A DNA stretch of 64,000 nt, taken from Pseudomonas sp. PSKL.D1. GTDB lineage: Bacteria; Pseudomonadota; Gammaproteobacteria; Pseudomonadales; Pseudomonadaceae. A program made the translations under genes and the position numbers. The notes below the pieces were generated by a model. That model searched no databases. It saw nothing but the letters and a program-made list of their open reading frames with translations, and was not told where the DNA came from. This document shows positions 1 to 9,696 of this stretch, in pieces; position 1 is the stretch's first letter, and each line of letters begins with the position of its first letter. The DNA is taken from contig NZ_CP118607.1 in NCBI RefSeq assembly GCF_028898945.1, positions 2,900,001 to 2,964,000 of the forward strand, read 5' to 3'.

Positions 1-1300
1 GTTTGGTAGTAAAGAAGGGTTCGAATGCATGCGAGGCTGTTTCGGGGGGCATACCGATGCCGGTATCGATCACCCTCAGATGTACGTAATGGCCGGGTAG
101 CAGATCGGTAGCCTGGGGGCTCTGCGCGTCCACCGCAACGTTGCTGGCTTTAAGGGTAATCTGGCCGCCGCTCGGCATGGCGTCGCGGGCATTGTTACAC
201 AGGTTCAGCAGTGCATTTTCAAGCTGCGCTGCGTCTACGTAAGCCTGCCATAATGCTTGGTTGCCCAGAATTCGGACATCAATTGCCGGGCCGAGCGTAG
301 GGGCAATGAGTTCACTCATGCCCTCCAGCACGGTCATCACATCCACGGCCCTTGGGCTAAGCGCCTGGCGGCGGGAAAATGCCAACAATCGGTGCGTTAA
401 CGTAGCTGCACGGCTCACGTTGCCCTGGCAGACGGCCAGGTGTTTGTCCACCTCGGCCAATTGGCCCTCAGCAAGGCGATGACACGCCAGCTCCAGTGAG
501 CCGGAAATGCTGCCGAGCAAGTTATTGAAGTCATGAGCCAGGCCACCGGTGAGCTGGCCCACAGCCTCCATTTTTTGCGATTGGCGCAAGCGCTCTTCCA
601 CAGCCATCAGTTCGTGGGTGCGGGTAGCCACCCGTTGCTCGAGGGTGTCGTTGAGTTCTTGCAGGCGCCCCTCTGTGGCTCTGAGCTCGTTGCAGGCGCG
701 CTCCAGTGCTTGCTCACGGCTGCGCAACGCCTCTTCAGCCAGCGTGCGTTCGAGCAGGTCGGCAGCCGTGCGGGCGAGAATATCCAGCAGCCTCAAAACC
801 CGTTCGGAAGGCTGGTGTGGCTCGCACCAGTGGTTGGACATCATGCCCAGTAGCCGACCGGTTCGCGACACCAGCGGCGTGGTTTGCGCCGCCCGGATGC
901 CAGCGTCTCGAAATGCCTGAAGCTCCGGGGTGCCGGCAATATCGCTCCATTGCTCGAAGTCGGCGATGACCGCTCGCTTGCCTTGGCGCAGTGCCAGCCC
1001 ACAACTGCTCAGCGCATTCTGGTTGACCCACTTCCAAAAAGCTTCCGCGTCGGCCGACAAGCCGCGTGAGCACAGCAACTGCAGCTCACCTGCATGCCCC
1101 GACGGGTCGTCCGGCGGGCAAAGCACCTGCATCGTGGCAAACTGGGAGCCGGTGATGGTGGCCGCCGCATCAATGATATGGCGGTACAGCATCTGCCGGT
1201 CCTGTTCGCCAATGAGCGCCACGCTGATGCTGTGCAACAACTCGATATCAGACATGCCGGGCTGCAAAGCCGCTGGCGAGCGCTGGGCAGATGTCATCAT
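1..1300 (-). CDS. GAF-domain sensor histidine kinase, partial (C-terminus outside window)
   Basis: Open leftward frame without a stop before base 1, so only about the first 433 residues are seen. The start is taken as the ATG at 1300 (a second ATG follows directly). Residues ~20-165 resemble a GAF sensor domain, ~175-235 form a charged helical linker, and the HisKA box reads LAHDFNNLL with the phospho-acceptor His near residue 256. An HATPase N box (NLCNNARDAMP) and G1 box (DTGIGMPPE) follow, and the sequence stops inside FEPFFTTK at the window edge. No transmembrane segment is visible, so it is probably a cytoplasmic kinase autophosphorylating on His. A C-terminal receiver domain is common in this subfamily but would lie outside. 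It shares no promoter with the paa genes and its signal is unknown. Confidence 0.85.
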   Translation of the reverse strand, partial: MMTSAQRSPAALQPGMSDIELLHSISVALIGEQDRQMLYRHIIDAAATITGSQFATMQVLCPPDDPSGHAGELQLLCSRGLSADAEAFWKWVNQNALSSCGLALRQGKRAVIADFEQWSDIAGTPELQAFRDAGIRAAQTTPLVSRTGRLLGMMSNHWCEPHQPSERVLRLLDILARTAADLLERTLAEEALRSREQALERACNELRATEGRLQELNDTLEQRVATRTHELMAVEERLRQSQKMEAVGQLTGGLAHDFNNLLGSISGSLELACHRLAEGQLAEVDKHLAVCQGNVSRAATLTHRLLAFSRRQALSPRAVDVMTVLEGMSELIAPTLGPAIDVRILGNQALWQAYVDAAQLENALLNLCNNARDAMPSGGQITLKASNVAVDAQSPQATDLLPGHYVHLRVIDTGIGMPPETASHAFEPFFTTK

Positions 1301-1362
1301 TGCGGTTCCCGTAAGAGCTACGCTGGTGCACAAGCGTAGCAATAAAAGGCACGGCTACACAG

Positions 1363-2286
1363 TCATGCCAGGCCGCCAAAACGCTTGTAGAAGTTCTCGT
1401 TCACATCGGGCAGTGGGCCATCGGCGGTTTCAAGCGCCGCATTCAGCCACGTTTCCGCCTTGGCAAATACCAAACGGTACAGATTACGGCACAATTGCCG
1501 CGCTGCCCGGCCTTCCCAGTCGCCAGGCAACAGCTCGTCCGGCAGTTGCGGGTCGCGCAACAACAGCCGGCGGTACTCGTGAATCAGCAAAGTACGAGCC
1601 AGGAAGCAGTCCTGGGCATCTAGCTCGTCCTGCTCTTTCAAGCCTTGCCACAACGGCCGGAACAGCTGGATGAATTCGCTGTACTGCTGGCCCAGCTCAT
1701 CGATGCGCCAGCTTTCGCGCACTTGTGCGCGCATGGCCTTGGAGGCGAGCACCTCCTGGGTATGGGTATCGAACACAATGCTGTCGTCACTGGCCTCGAG
1801 TTCACGCAGGGTAGCCGCCAGGTCAGTGCGGTCCGCCCGAGGGCAACCGAGGACGTTCGGGGCCATCACACCAAAACCTTGCCATTCCAGTTCTTCGCGT
1901 ACGGCCTTGCGCTTGGCGGCTTCCAGTTGAGAAAGCAGTACCAGCGTCCATGCACCGTCCCAGGCCGGCTGGCTAGGGCTGTACACCCGCTTGAAGGCTT
2001 TTTCGAAGCGGCGACGCCCAGTGCCGGTCAGGCTGTAATAGCTGCGTCGGCCAACCTTTTCGGCGGTTAGCCAGCCTTCTTTGGTAAGGCGGAAGATCGA
2101 CGTGCGGATCAAGCGCTCGTTGATGCCGATCGGCTCCAGCAGGTTGATCAGGCTACCCAGCCAAACCGTTCCACCATGGGGCTCGATGGCATCACCGTAC
2201 AAGGTGATGATCAGCGAGCTGGCACGGATCGGAGTCTGTTCCTGAAAGCGTTTGATCAGCGTGTTCAGTGGGGCGAGGTTGCTCAT
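1363..2286 (-). CDS. paaX: PaaX, phenylacetyl-CoA-responsive transcriptional repressor
   Basis: 307 aa from the ATG at 2286 (MSNLAPLNTLI), the usual PaaX length; the frame stays open upstream but the extra N-terminus is not PaaX-like. The N-terminal ~100 residues form a GntR-like winged helix (RASSLIITLYGDAIEPHGG, then INERLIRTSIFRL and a wing around GWLTAEKVGRRSYY). The remainder is the PaaX-specific effector and dimerisation region. The family represses paa operons and is released by phenylacetyl-CoA. It lies 77 bp downstream of paaY on the same strand, so the pair is probably cotranscribed away from the catabolic genes. A repeated motif at the two paa promoters (see 3102 and 9654) is its likely target. 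The assignment rests on motif and context. Confidence 0.95.
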   Translation of the reverse strand: MSNLAPLNTLIKRFQEQTPIRASSLIITLYGDAIEPHGGTVWLGSLINLLEPIGINERLIRTSIFRLTKEGWLTAEKVGRRSYYSLTGTGRRRFEKAFKRVYSPSQPAWDGAWTLVLLSQLEAAKRKAVREELEWQGFGVMAPNVLGCPRADRTDLAATLRELEASDDSIVFDTHTQEVLASKAMRAQVRESWRIDELGQQYSEFIQLFRPLWQGLKEQDELDAQDCFLARTLLIHEYRRLLLRDPQLPDELLPGDWEGRAARQLCRNLYRLVFAKAETWLNAALETADGPLPDVNENFYKRFGGLA

Positions 2287-2363
2287 GAATGAACTGCTTG
2301 CAGATAAAGCATCGACTATACCTGTGCGGCGGCCCGCCTGACCATGGCGCTGCGCAGGGAGGT

Positions 2364-2963
2364 TCATGCGCCCTCCTCGCCTTTTGGCCTGAAGCCGCCG
2401 TCGCCCATGCGCGGGCGATGCGCTTCGGCCTCGGTCAGGGGCTGGCATTCCACGAGGCTGGCCATGCAGCGTTGTGTCAAATGGTGATACTCGGCGGTAC
2501 CGCGCTTTTTCCAGGTGATTTCCTGGTCGCTTAATGCACGTTTGACCTGTGCGGGTGCGCCCATCACCAGGCTTTGCGCCGGGCATTCGAAGCCAGCCTT
2601 GACGAAAGCGGTGGCGCCGACGATGCAGCGCGGCGCCACGTGTGCGCCATCCATCACCACTGCGTTCATCCCGATCAAAGCGTCTTCTCCCACGCGGCAG
2701 CCATGCAGTACCGCGCCGTGGCCGACATGACCGTTGCGCTCGACCACGGTATCGCCCCCCGGGAAGCCATGCATCACGCAGGTGTCCTGCACGTTGGCGC
2801 CCTCCTCCAGCACGATGCGGCCGAAGTCACCGCGCAATGACGCCAGAGGGCCGATGTAGCAACGCGGGCCGACGATTACGTCGCCAATCAGCACGGCGCT
2901 GGGGTGCACGTAGGCGGTGGGGTCTACCACGGGCGTCAAGCCATCAAGGCGATAGCACGGCAT
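2364..2963 (-). CDS. paaY: PaaY, gamma-carbonic-anhydrase-fold thioesterase of the phenylacetate pathway
   Basis: 199 aa from the ATG at 2963 (MPCYRLDGLTPVV). Left-handed beta-helix hexapeptide repeats fill residues ~15-170 (YVHPSAVLIGDVIVG, CYIGPLASLRGD). The metal-ligand histidines of the gamma-carbonic anhydrase family are present in VMHGFPGG and NGHVGHGAVLHG. The C-terminal ~30 residues are a charged extension typical of PaaY. Known PaaY proteins hydrolyse dead-end CoA esters such as 2-hydroxycyclohepta-1,4,6-triene-1-formyl-CoA and so protect the pathway. It is divergent from paaF and heads the leftward paaY-paaX pair. Confidence 0.93.
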   Translation of the reverse strand: MPCYRLDGLTPVVDPTAYVHPSAVLIGDVIVGPRCYIGPLASLRGDFGRIVLEEGANVQDTCVMHGFPGGDTVVERNGHVGHGAVLHGCRVGEDALIGMNAVVMDGAHVAPRCIVGATAFVKAGFECPAQSLVMGAPAQVKRALSDQEITWKKRGTAEYHHLTQRCMASLVECQPLTEAEAHRPRMGDGGFRPKGEEGA

Positions 2964-3092
2964 GATCAACTTCCTGAAATAATTTATTGATAGGAACAAT
3001 CCTGTATCGGGTCTGGTAATGCCGTCAACCAATAAAATAGGCACTAAGCTCTTCTTAAGTCACGCATAGGATACGTAAACACAATTTAGATG

Positions 3093-3123
3093 TTGCATTC
3101 ATGTATCGCATGGTAGCTATACT
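3093..3123 (+). promoter_or_regulatory. Possible sigma-70 promoter of the paaFGHIJK operon
   Basis: TTGCAT at 3093-3098 and TATACT at 3118-3123 resemble -35 and -10 boxes, but the 19-bp spacer is long. The start codon of paaF follows about 95 bp downstream. The candidate PaaX word at 3102-3111 lies inside the spacer, which would fit repression by occlusion. Confidence 0.4.
3102..3111 (+). promoter_or_regulatory. Candidate PaaX operator half in the paaY/paaF divergent region
   Basis: The word TGTATCGCAT occurs here and again at 9654-9663 in front of paaA. Both copies sit close to the likely -10 region of a paa operon. PaaX is encoded next door and is known to repress paa promoters, so a shared operator is the simplest reading. 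The exact footprint cannot be told from sequence alone. Confidence 0.5.
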
Positions 3124-3219
3124 GTCCACACCCTGGGTACGGCATCGCCCTGCCCCTGCAGACAATTCCAACAAGCGCCGGCCATGCAATGCGCCGCGCG
3201 AGCAGCCCGAGGACCCACC

Positions 3220-3993
3220 ATGCCGCGTTTTCTCGAAGTGCAGGCGCCAGACCACGGCGTGCGCCTGATCACGCTGTACCGGCCCGAAGCGCTCAATGCC
3301 TTGTGCACCGAACTGTTGGCCGAGCTTGCCAACGAATTGAGCAGCGCCGACAACGACCCCCAGACCCTTGCAGTCGTGATCACCGGCAACCGCAAGGCCT
3401 TTGCCGCAGGTGCCGATATTGCTGAAATGGCCGAGCGGGACCTCGTGGGCATCTTCAATGACCCGCGTGCAGCCCATTGGCAACGCATTGCGGCCTTCAG
3501 CAAGCCCTTGATCGCGGCAGTGAACGGCTATGCCCTGGGCGGCGGCTGCGAACTGGCGATGTGCGCGGATATCGTCATCGCCGGTGAAGAGGCCCGCTTC
3601 GGTCAACCGGAAATCAACCTCGGCATCATGCCTGGCGCCGGCGGTACACAACGCCTGCTGCGCGCAGTAGGCAAGCCATTGGCGATGCAAATGGTGCTGA
3701 CTGGCGAAGCCATCACCGCCCGCCACGCCCTGCAGGCCGGCCTGGTCAGCGAGGTCACCCAGCCCGAACTGGCCGTCGAGCGCGCCATGCAGGTGGGCCG
3801 AAGCATCGCCACCAAGGCGCCACTGGCCGTACGCCTCGCCAAGGAAGCCTTGCTAAAAGCCGGCGACACCGACCTGGCCAGCGGCCTGCGCTTCGAGCGC
3901 CACGCTTTTACCCTGCTGGCCGGCACCGCCGACCGCGAGGAAGGCATCCGCGCCTTCCAGGAAAAACGCCCAGCCCAGTTCAAGGGCTGCTGA
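3220..3993 (+). CDS. paaF: PaaF, 2,3-dehydroadipyl-CoA hydratase (enoyl-CoA hydratase family)
   Basis: 257 aa from the ATG at 3220 (MPRFLEVQAPDHG), preceded by CGAGGA; an upstream in-frame ATG at 3184 adds 12 residues with no family likeness. Crotonase fold: the oxyanion-hole segment AFAAGADIAEM and both catalytic glutamates expected of a true hydratase are present (GGGCELAMCAD and GQPEINLGIMPGAGG). In the phenylacetate pathway it hydrates 2,3-dehydroadipyl-CoA to 3-hydroxyadipyl-CoA. It is the first gene of a six-gene rightward operon. Older P. putida literature calls this gene phaA or paaA. Confidence 0.93.
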   Translation: MPRFLEVQAPDHGVRLITLYRPEALNALCTELLAELANELSSADNDPQTLAVVITGNRKAFAAGADIAEMAERDLVGIFNDPRAAHWQRIAAFSKPLIAAVNGYALGGGCELAMCADIVIAGEEARFGQPEINLGIMPGAGGTQRLLRAVGKPLAMQMVLTGEAITARHALQAGLVSEVTQPELAVERAMQVGRSIATKAPLAVRLAKEALLKAGDTDLASGLRFERHAFTLLAGTADREEGIRAFQEKRPAQFKGC

Positions 3994-4029
3994 TACGCCC
4001 TCCCCATCGACCGACGGAGCAAGTCTGCG

Positions 4030-4821
4030 ATGACTTTCGAGCACATTCTGTTTTCCATCGAGGGCGGCGTTGCCCTCCTTTCGCTGAATCGGCCCGAGCA
4101 GCTGAACAGCTTCAACACGCACATGCACCTGGAAGTGCGCGAAGCCCTCAAGCAAGTGCGCCAGAACAGCACGGTACGGGTGCTGCTGCTCACGGCCGAG
4201 GGCCGCGGCTTCTGCGCGGGGCAAGACCTGTCCGATCGCAACGTCGCCCCCGGTGCGGCAATGCCGGACCTGGGTGAGTCCATCGAAAAGTTCTATAACC
4301 CCCTGGTGCGCACCCTGCGTGAACTGCCGCTGCCTGTGGTGTGTGCGGTAAACGGCGTGGCCGCGGGTGCCGGCGCGAACATCCCGTTGGCCTGTGACCT
4401 GGTTTTGGCGGCCCGTTCGGCCAGCTTCATTCAGGCGTTCTGCAAAATTGGCCTGGTGCCCGACTCGGGCGGCACCTGGTTATTGCCGCGGCTGGTCGGC
4501 ATGGCGCGGGCCAAAGCGCTTGCCATGCTGGGTGAGCGTTTGAGCGCCGAGCAGGCTGAACGCTGGGGGTTGATCCACCGCGTGGTTGACGATGCTGCAC
4601 TGCGTGACGAAGCCCTTGCCCTCGCCCGCCACCTCGCCACCCAGCCAACCTATGGCCTTGCACTGATCAAACGCAGCCTCAACGCCAGTTTCGACAACAC
4701 GTTCGACCAGCAACTGGAGCTTGAGCGCGACCTGCAGCGCCTTGCCGGGCGTAGCGATGATTACCGCGAAGGGGTGAGCGCCTTCATGGGCAAACGCACC
4801 CCCGCATTCAAGGGGCGTTGA
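4030..4821 (+). CDS. paaG: PaaG, ring-1,2-epoxyphenylacetyl-CoA isomerase
   Basis: 263 aa crotonase-fold protein. The oxyanion loop GFCAGQDLSDR is intact, but the hydratase glutamates are replaced: AAGAGANIPLACD has no Glu, and GLVPDSGGTW carries the Asp characteristic of the isomerase branch. PaaG converts the epoxide of phenylacetyl-CoA to oxepin-CoA and also isomerises enoyl-CoA double bonds later in the pathway. It begins 36 bp after paaF, and its stop overlaps the region of the next start, suggesting coupled translation. Confidence 0.93.
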   Translation: MTFEHILFSIEGGVALLSLNRPEQLNSFNTHMHLEVREALKQVRQNSTVRVLLLTAEGRGFCAGQDLSDRNVAPGAAMPDLGESIEKFYNPLVRTLRELPLPVVCAVNGVAAGAGANIPLACDLVLAARSASFIQAFCKIGLVPDSGGTWLLPRLVGMARAKALAMLGERLSAEQAERWGLIHRVVDDAALRDEALALARHLATQPTYGLALIKRSLNASFDNTFDQQLELERDLQRLAGRSDDYREGVSAFMGKRTPAFKGR

Positions 4822-4823
4822 GT

Positions 4824-6341
4824 ATGAGCGCTTTAGGCAACAACGCCCTGGTGGCGGTAATCGGTGCAGGCGCCATGGGCGCTGGCATTGCCCAAGTGGC
4901 CGCCCAGGCCGGCCACCCCGTCAAGCTCTATGACAACCGCCCGGGTGCCGCGGCCGAGGCTGTGGCGGGCATTGACCGCCAATTGGGCCGATTGGTGGAA
5001 AAAGGCAAATTGCAGCCGGCTGCCCGAGAGTCGATCCGTGCGCGCCTGCAGCCAGTGGAGGCCATAGAGGCGCTCGCTGACGCGCGCTTGGTGATTGAAG
5101 CCATCGTTGAAAACCTTGAGGTCAAACAAGGCCTGTTCCTTCAGCTTGAGGCGCTGTGTGCCGACAATTGCATCCTTGCCAGCAACACCTCGTCATTGTC
5201 GATCACCAGCCTGGCCGCCGGCCTGAAGCGCCCGCAACAGGTCATAGGCATGCACTTCTTCAACCCGGCGCCGCTGATGGCTCTTGTGGAGATTGTTTCG
5301 GGCCTGGCCACTGACCCCGCGCTGGCGGTATCGCTTTATGAAACCGCCAAAGCCTGGGGCAAGCTGCCTGTTCACACCCGCTCTACCCCGGGCTTTATCG
5401 TCAATCGCGTGGCCCGGCCGTTCTATGCAGAAAGCCTGCGCCTTTTGCAGGAAGGCGCCGCCGATTGCGCAACGCTGGATGCCTTGCTGCGTGAGGCTGG
5501 CGGCTTTCGCATGGGCGCGTTCGAACTCACCGACCTGATCGGCCATGACGTGAACTACGCGGTTACCTGTTCGGTGTTCAATGCTTTTTATGGCGACTTT
5601 CGCTTCCAGCCGTCGCTTGTGCAGAAGGAGTTGGTCGATGCCGGCCGCCTTGGGCGCAAGAGCGGCCAAGGCTTCTATTGCTATGGCGAAGGCGCCGAGA
5701 GCCCACAACCCACCCAGTTGCAAAGCCATGAATCGGTGGACAGCTGCGTGATCGAAGGCGACTTGGGCATCGTGCAAGGGCTTGCCGAGCGCCTGCGCGG
5801 TGCTGGCATTGCCGTGAGCGAACGTGCCGGCCGCGGCCTGATCCAGGTCGGTGACGCAGTCATTGCCCTGTCCGATGGGCGCCTGGCGAGCCAACGTGCC
5901 CGTGAAGACGGCTTGCGCAACCTGGTACTGATCGACCTCGCCCTGGATTACCGCACCGCGTCGCGCATTGCCATCACCTGGTCTGCGGATACCACGCCAG
6001 TCGCCCGCGATCAGGCGGTGGCGTTGCTGCAACGTGCAGGCCTTGCCGTCAGTGCCGTTGCCGACCTGCCAGGCCTGGTAGTGCTGCGCACCGTGGCCAT
6101 GCTGGCCAACGAAGCTGCCGATGCGGTGCTGCACGGCGTAGGCAGTGCCGCCGATATCGACCTGGCGATGTGTGCCGGTGTCAATTACCCACGCGGCCCG
6201 TTGGCCTGGGCCCAGCAACTGGGCGCTGGCTACACGCTGCGCGTGCTGGAACACCTGGAGCGCAGCTATGGCGAAAGCCGCTACCGCCCTTCGCTGTGGC
6301 TGCGCCGTAAAAACGCCCAAGGAGCCACGCTCGATGAATGA
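4824..6341 (+). CDS. paaH: PaaH, 3-hydroxyadipyl-CoA dehydrogenase
   Basis: 505 aa from the ATG at 4824, two bases after the paaG stop; a TTG two codons earlier overlaps that stop but is less likely. The N-terminal Rossmann motif is GAGAMGAGIAQVAAQAG. The 3-hydroxyacyl-CoA dehydrogenase core contains the catalytic-His segment IGMHFFNPAPLM and SSLSITSLA. A second, shorter C-terminal dehydrogenase domain follows at ~residues 410-500 (NEAADAVLHGVGSAADIDLAM). The enzyme is NAD-dependent and oxidises 3-hydroxyadipyl-CoA to 3-oxoadipyl-CoA. Its end overlaps paaI by 8 bp. Confidence 0.94.
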   Translation: MSALGNNALVAVIGAGAMGAGIAQVAAQAGHPVKLYDNRPGAAAEAVAGIDRQLGRLVEKGKLQPAARESIRARLQPVEAIEALADARLVIEAIVENLEVKQGLFLQLEALCADNCILASNTSSLSITSLAAGLKRPQQVIGMHFFNPAPLMALVEIVSGLATDPALAVSLYETAKAWGKLPVHTRSTPGFIVNRVARPFYAESLRLLQEGAADCATLDALLREAGGFRMGAFELTDLIGHDVNYAVTCSVFNAFYGDFRFQPSLVQKELVDAGRLGRKSGQGFYCYGEGAESPQPTQLQSHESVDSCVIEGDLGIVQGLAERLRGAGIAVSERAGRGLIQVGDAVIALSDGRLASQRAREDGLRNLVLIDLALDYRTASRIAITWSADTTPVARDQAVALLQRAGLAVSAVADLPGLVVLRTVAMLANEAADAVLHGVGSAADIDLAMCAGVNYPRGPLAWAQQLGAGYTLRVLEHLERSYGESRYRPSLWLRRKNAQGATLDE

Positions 6342-6781
6342 CCTGCAACGTTCCCCCACCGAGCTGGCACTGGCCTGCGCCGACGCCATGTTCGCCCGCG
6401 ACAACGCCACGCAGGCGCTCGGCATCAGCCTGCTGGGCGCTGGCCCCGGCTGCGCGACGCTGCGCATGCCGGTTCGCGCCGACATGATCCAGGGCCACGG
6501 CACCTGCCACGGGGGGTTCCTCTTCGCCTTGGCCGATTCGGCTTTTGCCTTCGCCTGTAACAGTTACGACGAGGCCACGGTGGCGCTCGGCTGCAGCATT
6601 GATTATGTGGCCCCGGCCATGCGCGACGACGTGCTCACCGCCACCGCCACCGAACTGAGCCGCAAAGGCCGCACCGGCCTGTACGACGTGCGCATCGAAA
6701 ACCAGCATGGCGCGCTGATCGCCATGTTCCACGGCAAATCCTACAAAGTGCGCGGCACGGTGCTCGCGCAGGAGACGCAAG

Positions 6782-6789
<8 letters not shown>
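6334..6789 (+). CDS. paaI: PaaI, hot-dog-fold phenylacetyl-CoA thioesterase
   Basis: 151 aa from the ATG at 6334 (MNDLQRSPTELAL), overlapping the paaH stop by 8 bp; a longer open frame from 6145 lies inside paaH and is ignored. The hot-dog signature is GHGTCHGGFLFALADSAFAF, with HGG and the catalytic Asp of LADSAF visible. PaaI hydrolyses phenylacetyl-CoA and ring-hydroxylated CoA thioesters, acting as a safety valve that recycles CoA. It overlaps paaJ by 8 bp, so paaH-paaI-paaJ look translationally coupled. Confidence 0.94.
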
Positions 6790-8002
<1,213 letters not shown>

Positions 8003-8104
8003 CCAACGGTTTGTTACCCAACGCGACGCGGCCGGTTATGCTGCGTCCATGACACTCACGGCGCCTGCGGGCAGCCGGTCTACAAGAACAATTCGAGTGA
8101 AGCC

Positions 8105-9424
8105 ATGAACATGTACCATGATGCCGACCGTGCCCTGTTGGACCCGATGGAAACCGCCAGTGTCGACGCCCTGCGCGAGCACCAGCTGCAACGGCTGCGC
8201 TGGAGCCTGAAACACGCGTACGACAATGTGCCGCTATACCGCAAACGCTTCGACGAATGCGGTGCCCACCCCGATGACTTGACCAGCCTCGAAGACCTGG
8301 CGAAGTTCCCCTTCACCGGCAAGAACGACCTGCGCGACAACTACCCCTACGGCATGTTCGCCGTGCCCCAGCAGGAGGTCGTGCGCCTGCATGCATCAAG
8401 CGGCACCACCGGCAAACCCACCGTGGTCGGCTACACCCAGAACGACATCGACACTTGGGCCAACGTGGTGGCTCGGTCGATTCGCGCCGCTGGCGGGCGC
8501 AAGGGCGACAAAGTGCATGTGTCGTACGGCTACGGCCTGTTCACGGGCGGCCTGGGTGCCCACTACGGTGCCGAGCGGCTGGGGTGCACGGTCATCCCGA
8601 TGTCCGGCGGGCAAACCGAGAAACAGGTGCAGCTGATCCGCGATTTCCAGCCTGACATCATCATGGTCACGCCCTCCTACATGCTCAATCTGGCCGACGA
8701 AATCGAGCGCCAGGGCATCGACCCGCATGACCTCAAGCTGCGCCTGGGCATTTTCGGTGCCGAGCCATGGACCGATGAACTGCGCCGTTCCATCGAGCAA
8801 CGCCTGGGCATCAACGCCCTGGATATCTACGGCCTTTCGGAAATCATGGGCCCTGGCGTGGCCATGGAGTGCATCGAGACCAAGGATGGCCCGACCATCT
8901 GGGAAGACCACTTCTACCCCGAAATCATCGACCCGGTTACCGGTGCGGTGCTGCCCGACGGCCAGCTGGGCGAATTGGTGTTCACTTCACTGAGCAAGGA
9001 AGCGCTGCCTATGGTGCGCTACCGCACCCGCGACCTGACCCGATTGCTGCCGGGCACGGCGCGGCCGATGCGACGGATTGGCAAGATCACCGGGCGCAGC
9101 GACGACATGCTGATCATTCGCGGGGTTAACGTGTTCCCGACACAGATCGAGGAGCAGGTGCTTAAAATAAAACAGCTTTCAGAGATGTACGAGATTCATT
9201 TGTATCGTAATGGCAACCTGGATAGCGTCGAGGTGCATGTGGAATTGCGTGGGGAGTGCCAGCATTTCGATGAGGGGCAGCGCAAGCTGCTGGCCGGGGA
9301 GCTGACCAAACAGATCAAGACTTACATTGGCATCAGCACCCAGGTGCGTTTGCAGCCTTGCGGGACGCTGAAACGGTCCGAGGGCAAGGCTTGTCACGTA
9401 TTTGACAAACGGTTGGCTGGCTGA
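8105..9424 (+). CDS. paaK: PaaK, phenylacetate-CoA ligase
   Basis: 439 aa, the usual length for this family. The ATP-binding P-loop is ASSGTTGKPTVVGYT at ~residues 98-112. The A5-type motif YGLSEIMGPG and the hinge region RSDDMLIIRGVNVFPTQIEE are present, and the C-terminal Lys region is TLKRSEGKACHV. It activates phenylacetate with ATP and CoA, the committing step that also makes the PaaX inducer. It follows paaJ after a 102-bp gap without a recognisable promoter and is followed by a strong terminator, so it ends the paaFGHIJK operon. An alternative ATG lies 6 bp downstream. Confidence 0.95.
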   Translation: MNMYHDADRALLDPMETASVDALREHQLQRLRWSLKHAYDNVPLYRKRFDECGAHPDDLTSLEDLAKFPFTGKNDLRDNYPYGMFAVPQQEVVRLHASSGTTGKPTVVGYTQNDIDTWANVVARSIRAAGGRKGDKVHVSYGYGLFTGGLGAHYGAERLGCTVIPMSGGQTEKQVQLIRDFQPDIIMVTPSYMLNLADEIERQGIDPHDLKLRLGIFGAEPWTDELRRSIEQRLGINALDIYGLSEIMGPGVAMECIETKDGPTIWEDHFYPEIIDPVTGAVLPDGQLGELVFTSLSKEALPMVRYRTRDLTRLLPGTARPMRRIGKITGRSDDMLIIRGVNVFPTQIEEQVLKIKQLSEMYEIHLYRNGNLDSVEVHVELRGECQHFDEGQRKLLAGELTKQIKTYIGISTQVRLQPCGTLKRSEGKACHVFDKRLAG

Positions 9425-9446
9425 GTCATCTCAGTCGCCTTTGTAG

Positions 9447-9471
9447 CCCCGGCCTGGTCCGGGGTTTTTTT
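9447..9471 (+). terminator. Rho-independent terminator after paaK
   Basis: Six-base-pair GC stem CCCCGG/CCGGGG (9447-9452 and 9459-9464) with a 6-nt loop, followed by seven T residues (9465-9471). It lies 23 bp after the paaK stop. Confidence 0.88.
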
Positions 9472-9510
9472 GCCTGTGAAACTGTCTGGGGCCGCTCTGC
9501 GGCCCAATCG

Positions 9511-9568
9511 CGACACAAGGCCGCTCCCACAGGAGATCGCGTTCCCTTGTGGGAGCGGCCTTGTGTCA
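9511..9568. repeat. REP-type inverted repeat between paaK and paaA
   Basis: Two arms, around 9511-9532 and 9547-9568, containing ACAAGGCCGCTCCCACA and its reverse complement, separated by about 14 nt. This is a variant of the GGGAGCGGCCTT-type REP family of pseudomonads. It sits between the terminator and the next promoter and may strengthen termination or protect mRNA ends. Confidence 0.75.
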
Positions 9569-9639
9569 CGAAAGGGCTGCGCAGCAGCCCCTCGACCTGA
9601 AACCGATACACAAATTTCATTTGATACACATAAAACAGT

Positions 9640-9668
9640 TTGACGATGCGTTTTGTATCGCATACAAA
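9640..9668 (+). promoter_or_regulatory. Sigma-70 promoter of paaABCDE with overlapping candidate PaaX site
   Basis: TTGACG (9640-9645), a 17-bp spacer and TACAAA (9663-9668) form a plausible sigma-70 promoter about 28 bp before the paaA start codon. TGTATCGCAT (9654-9663) lies in the spacer and matches the word at 3102-3111. Two GATACA words at 9605 and 9623 lie just upstream in the opposite sense (the reverse complement of TGTATC), so an extended PaaX-binding region from ~9604 to 9663 is plausible. Confidence 0.6.
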
Positions 9669-9696
9669 TGACTCATGCCTTAGCAGGAGTCGGAAC

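Noticed and set aside
1363..2586. Longer PaaX reading frame with about 100 extra N-terminal residues
   Set aside because: The extension overlaps paaY and is unlike PaaX; the ATG at 2286 gives the family length.
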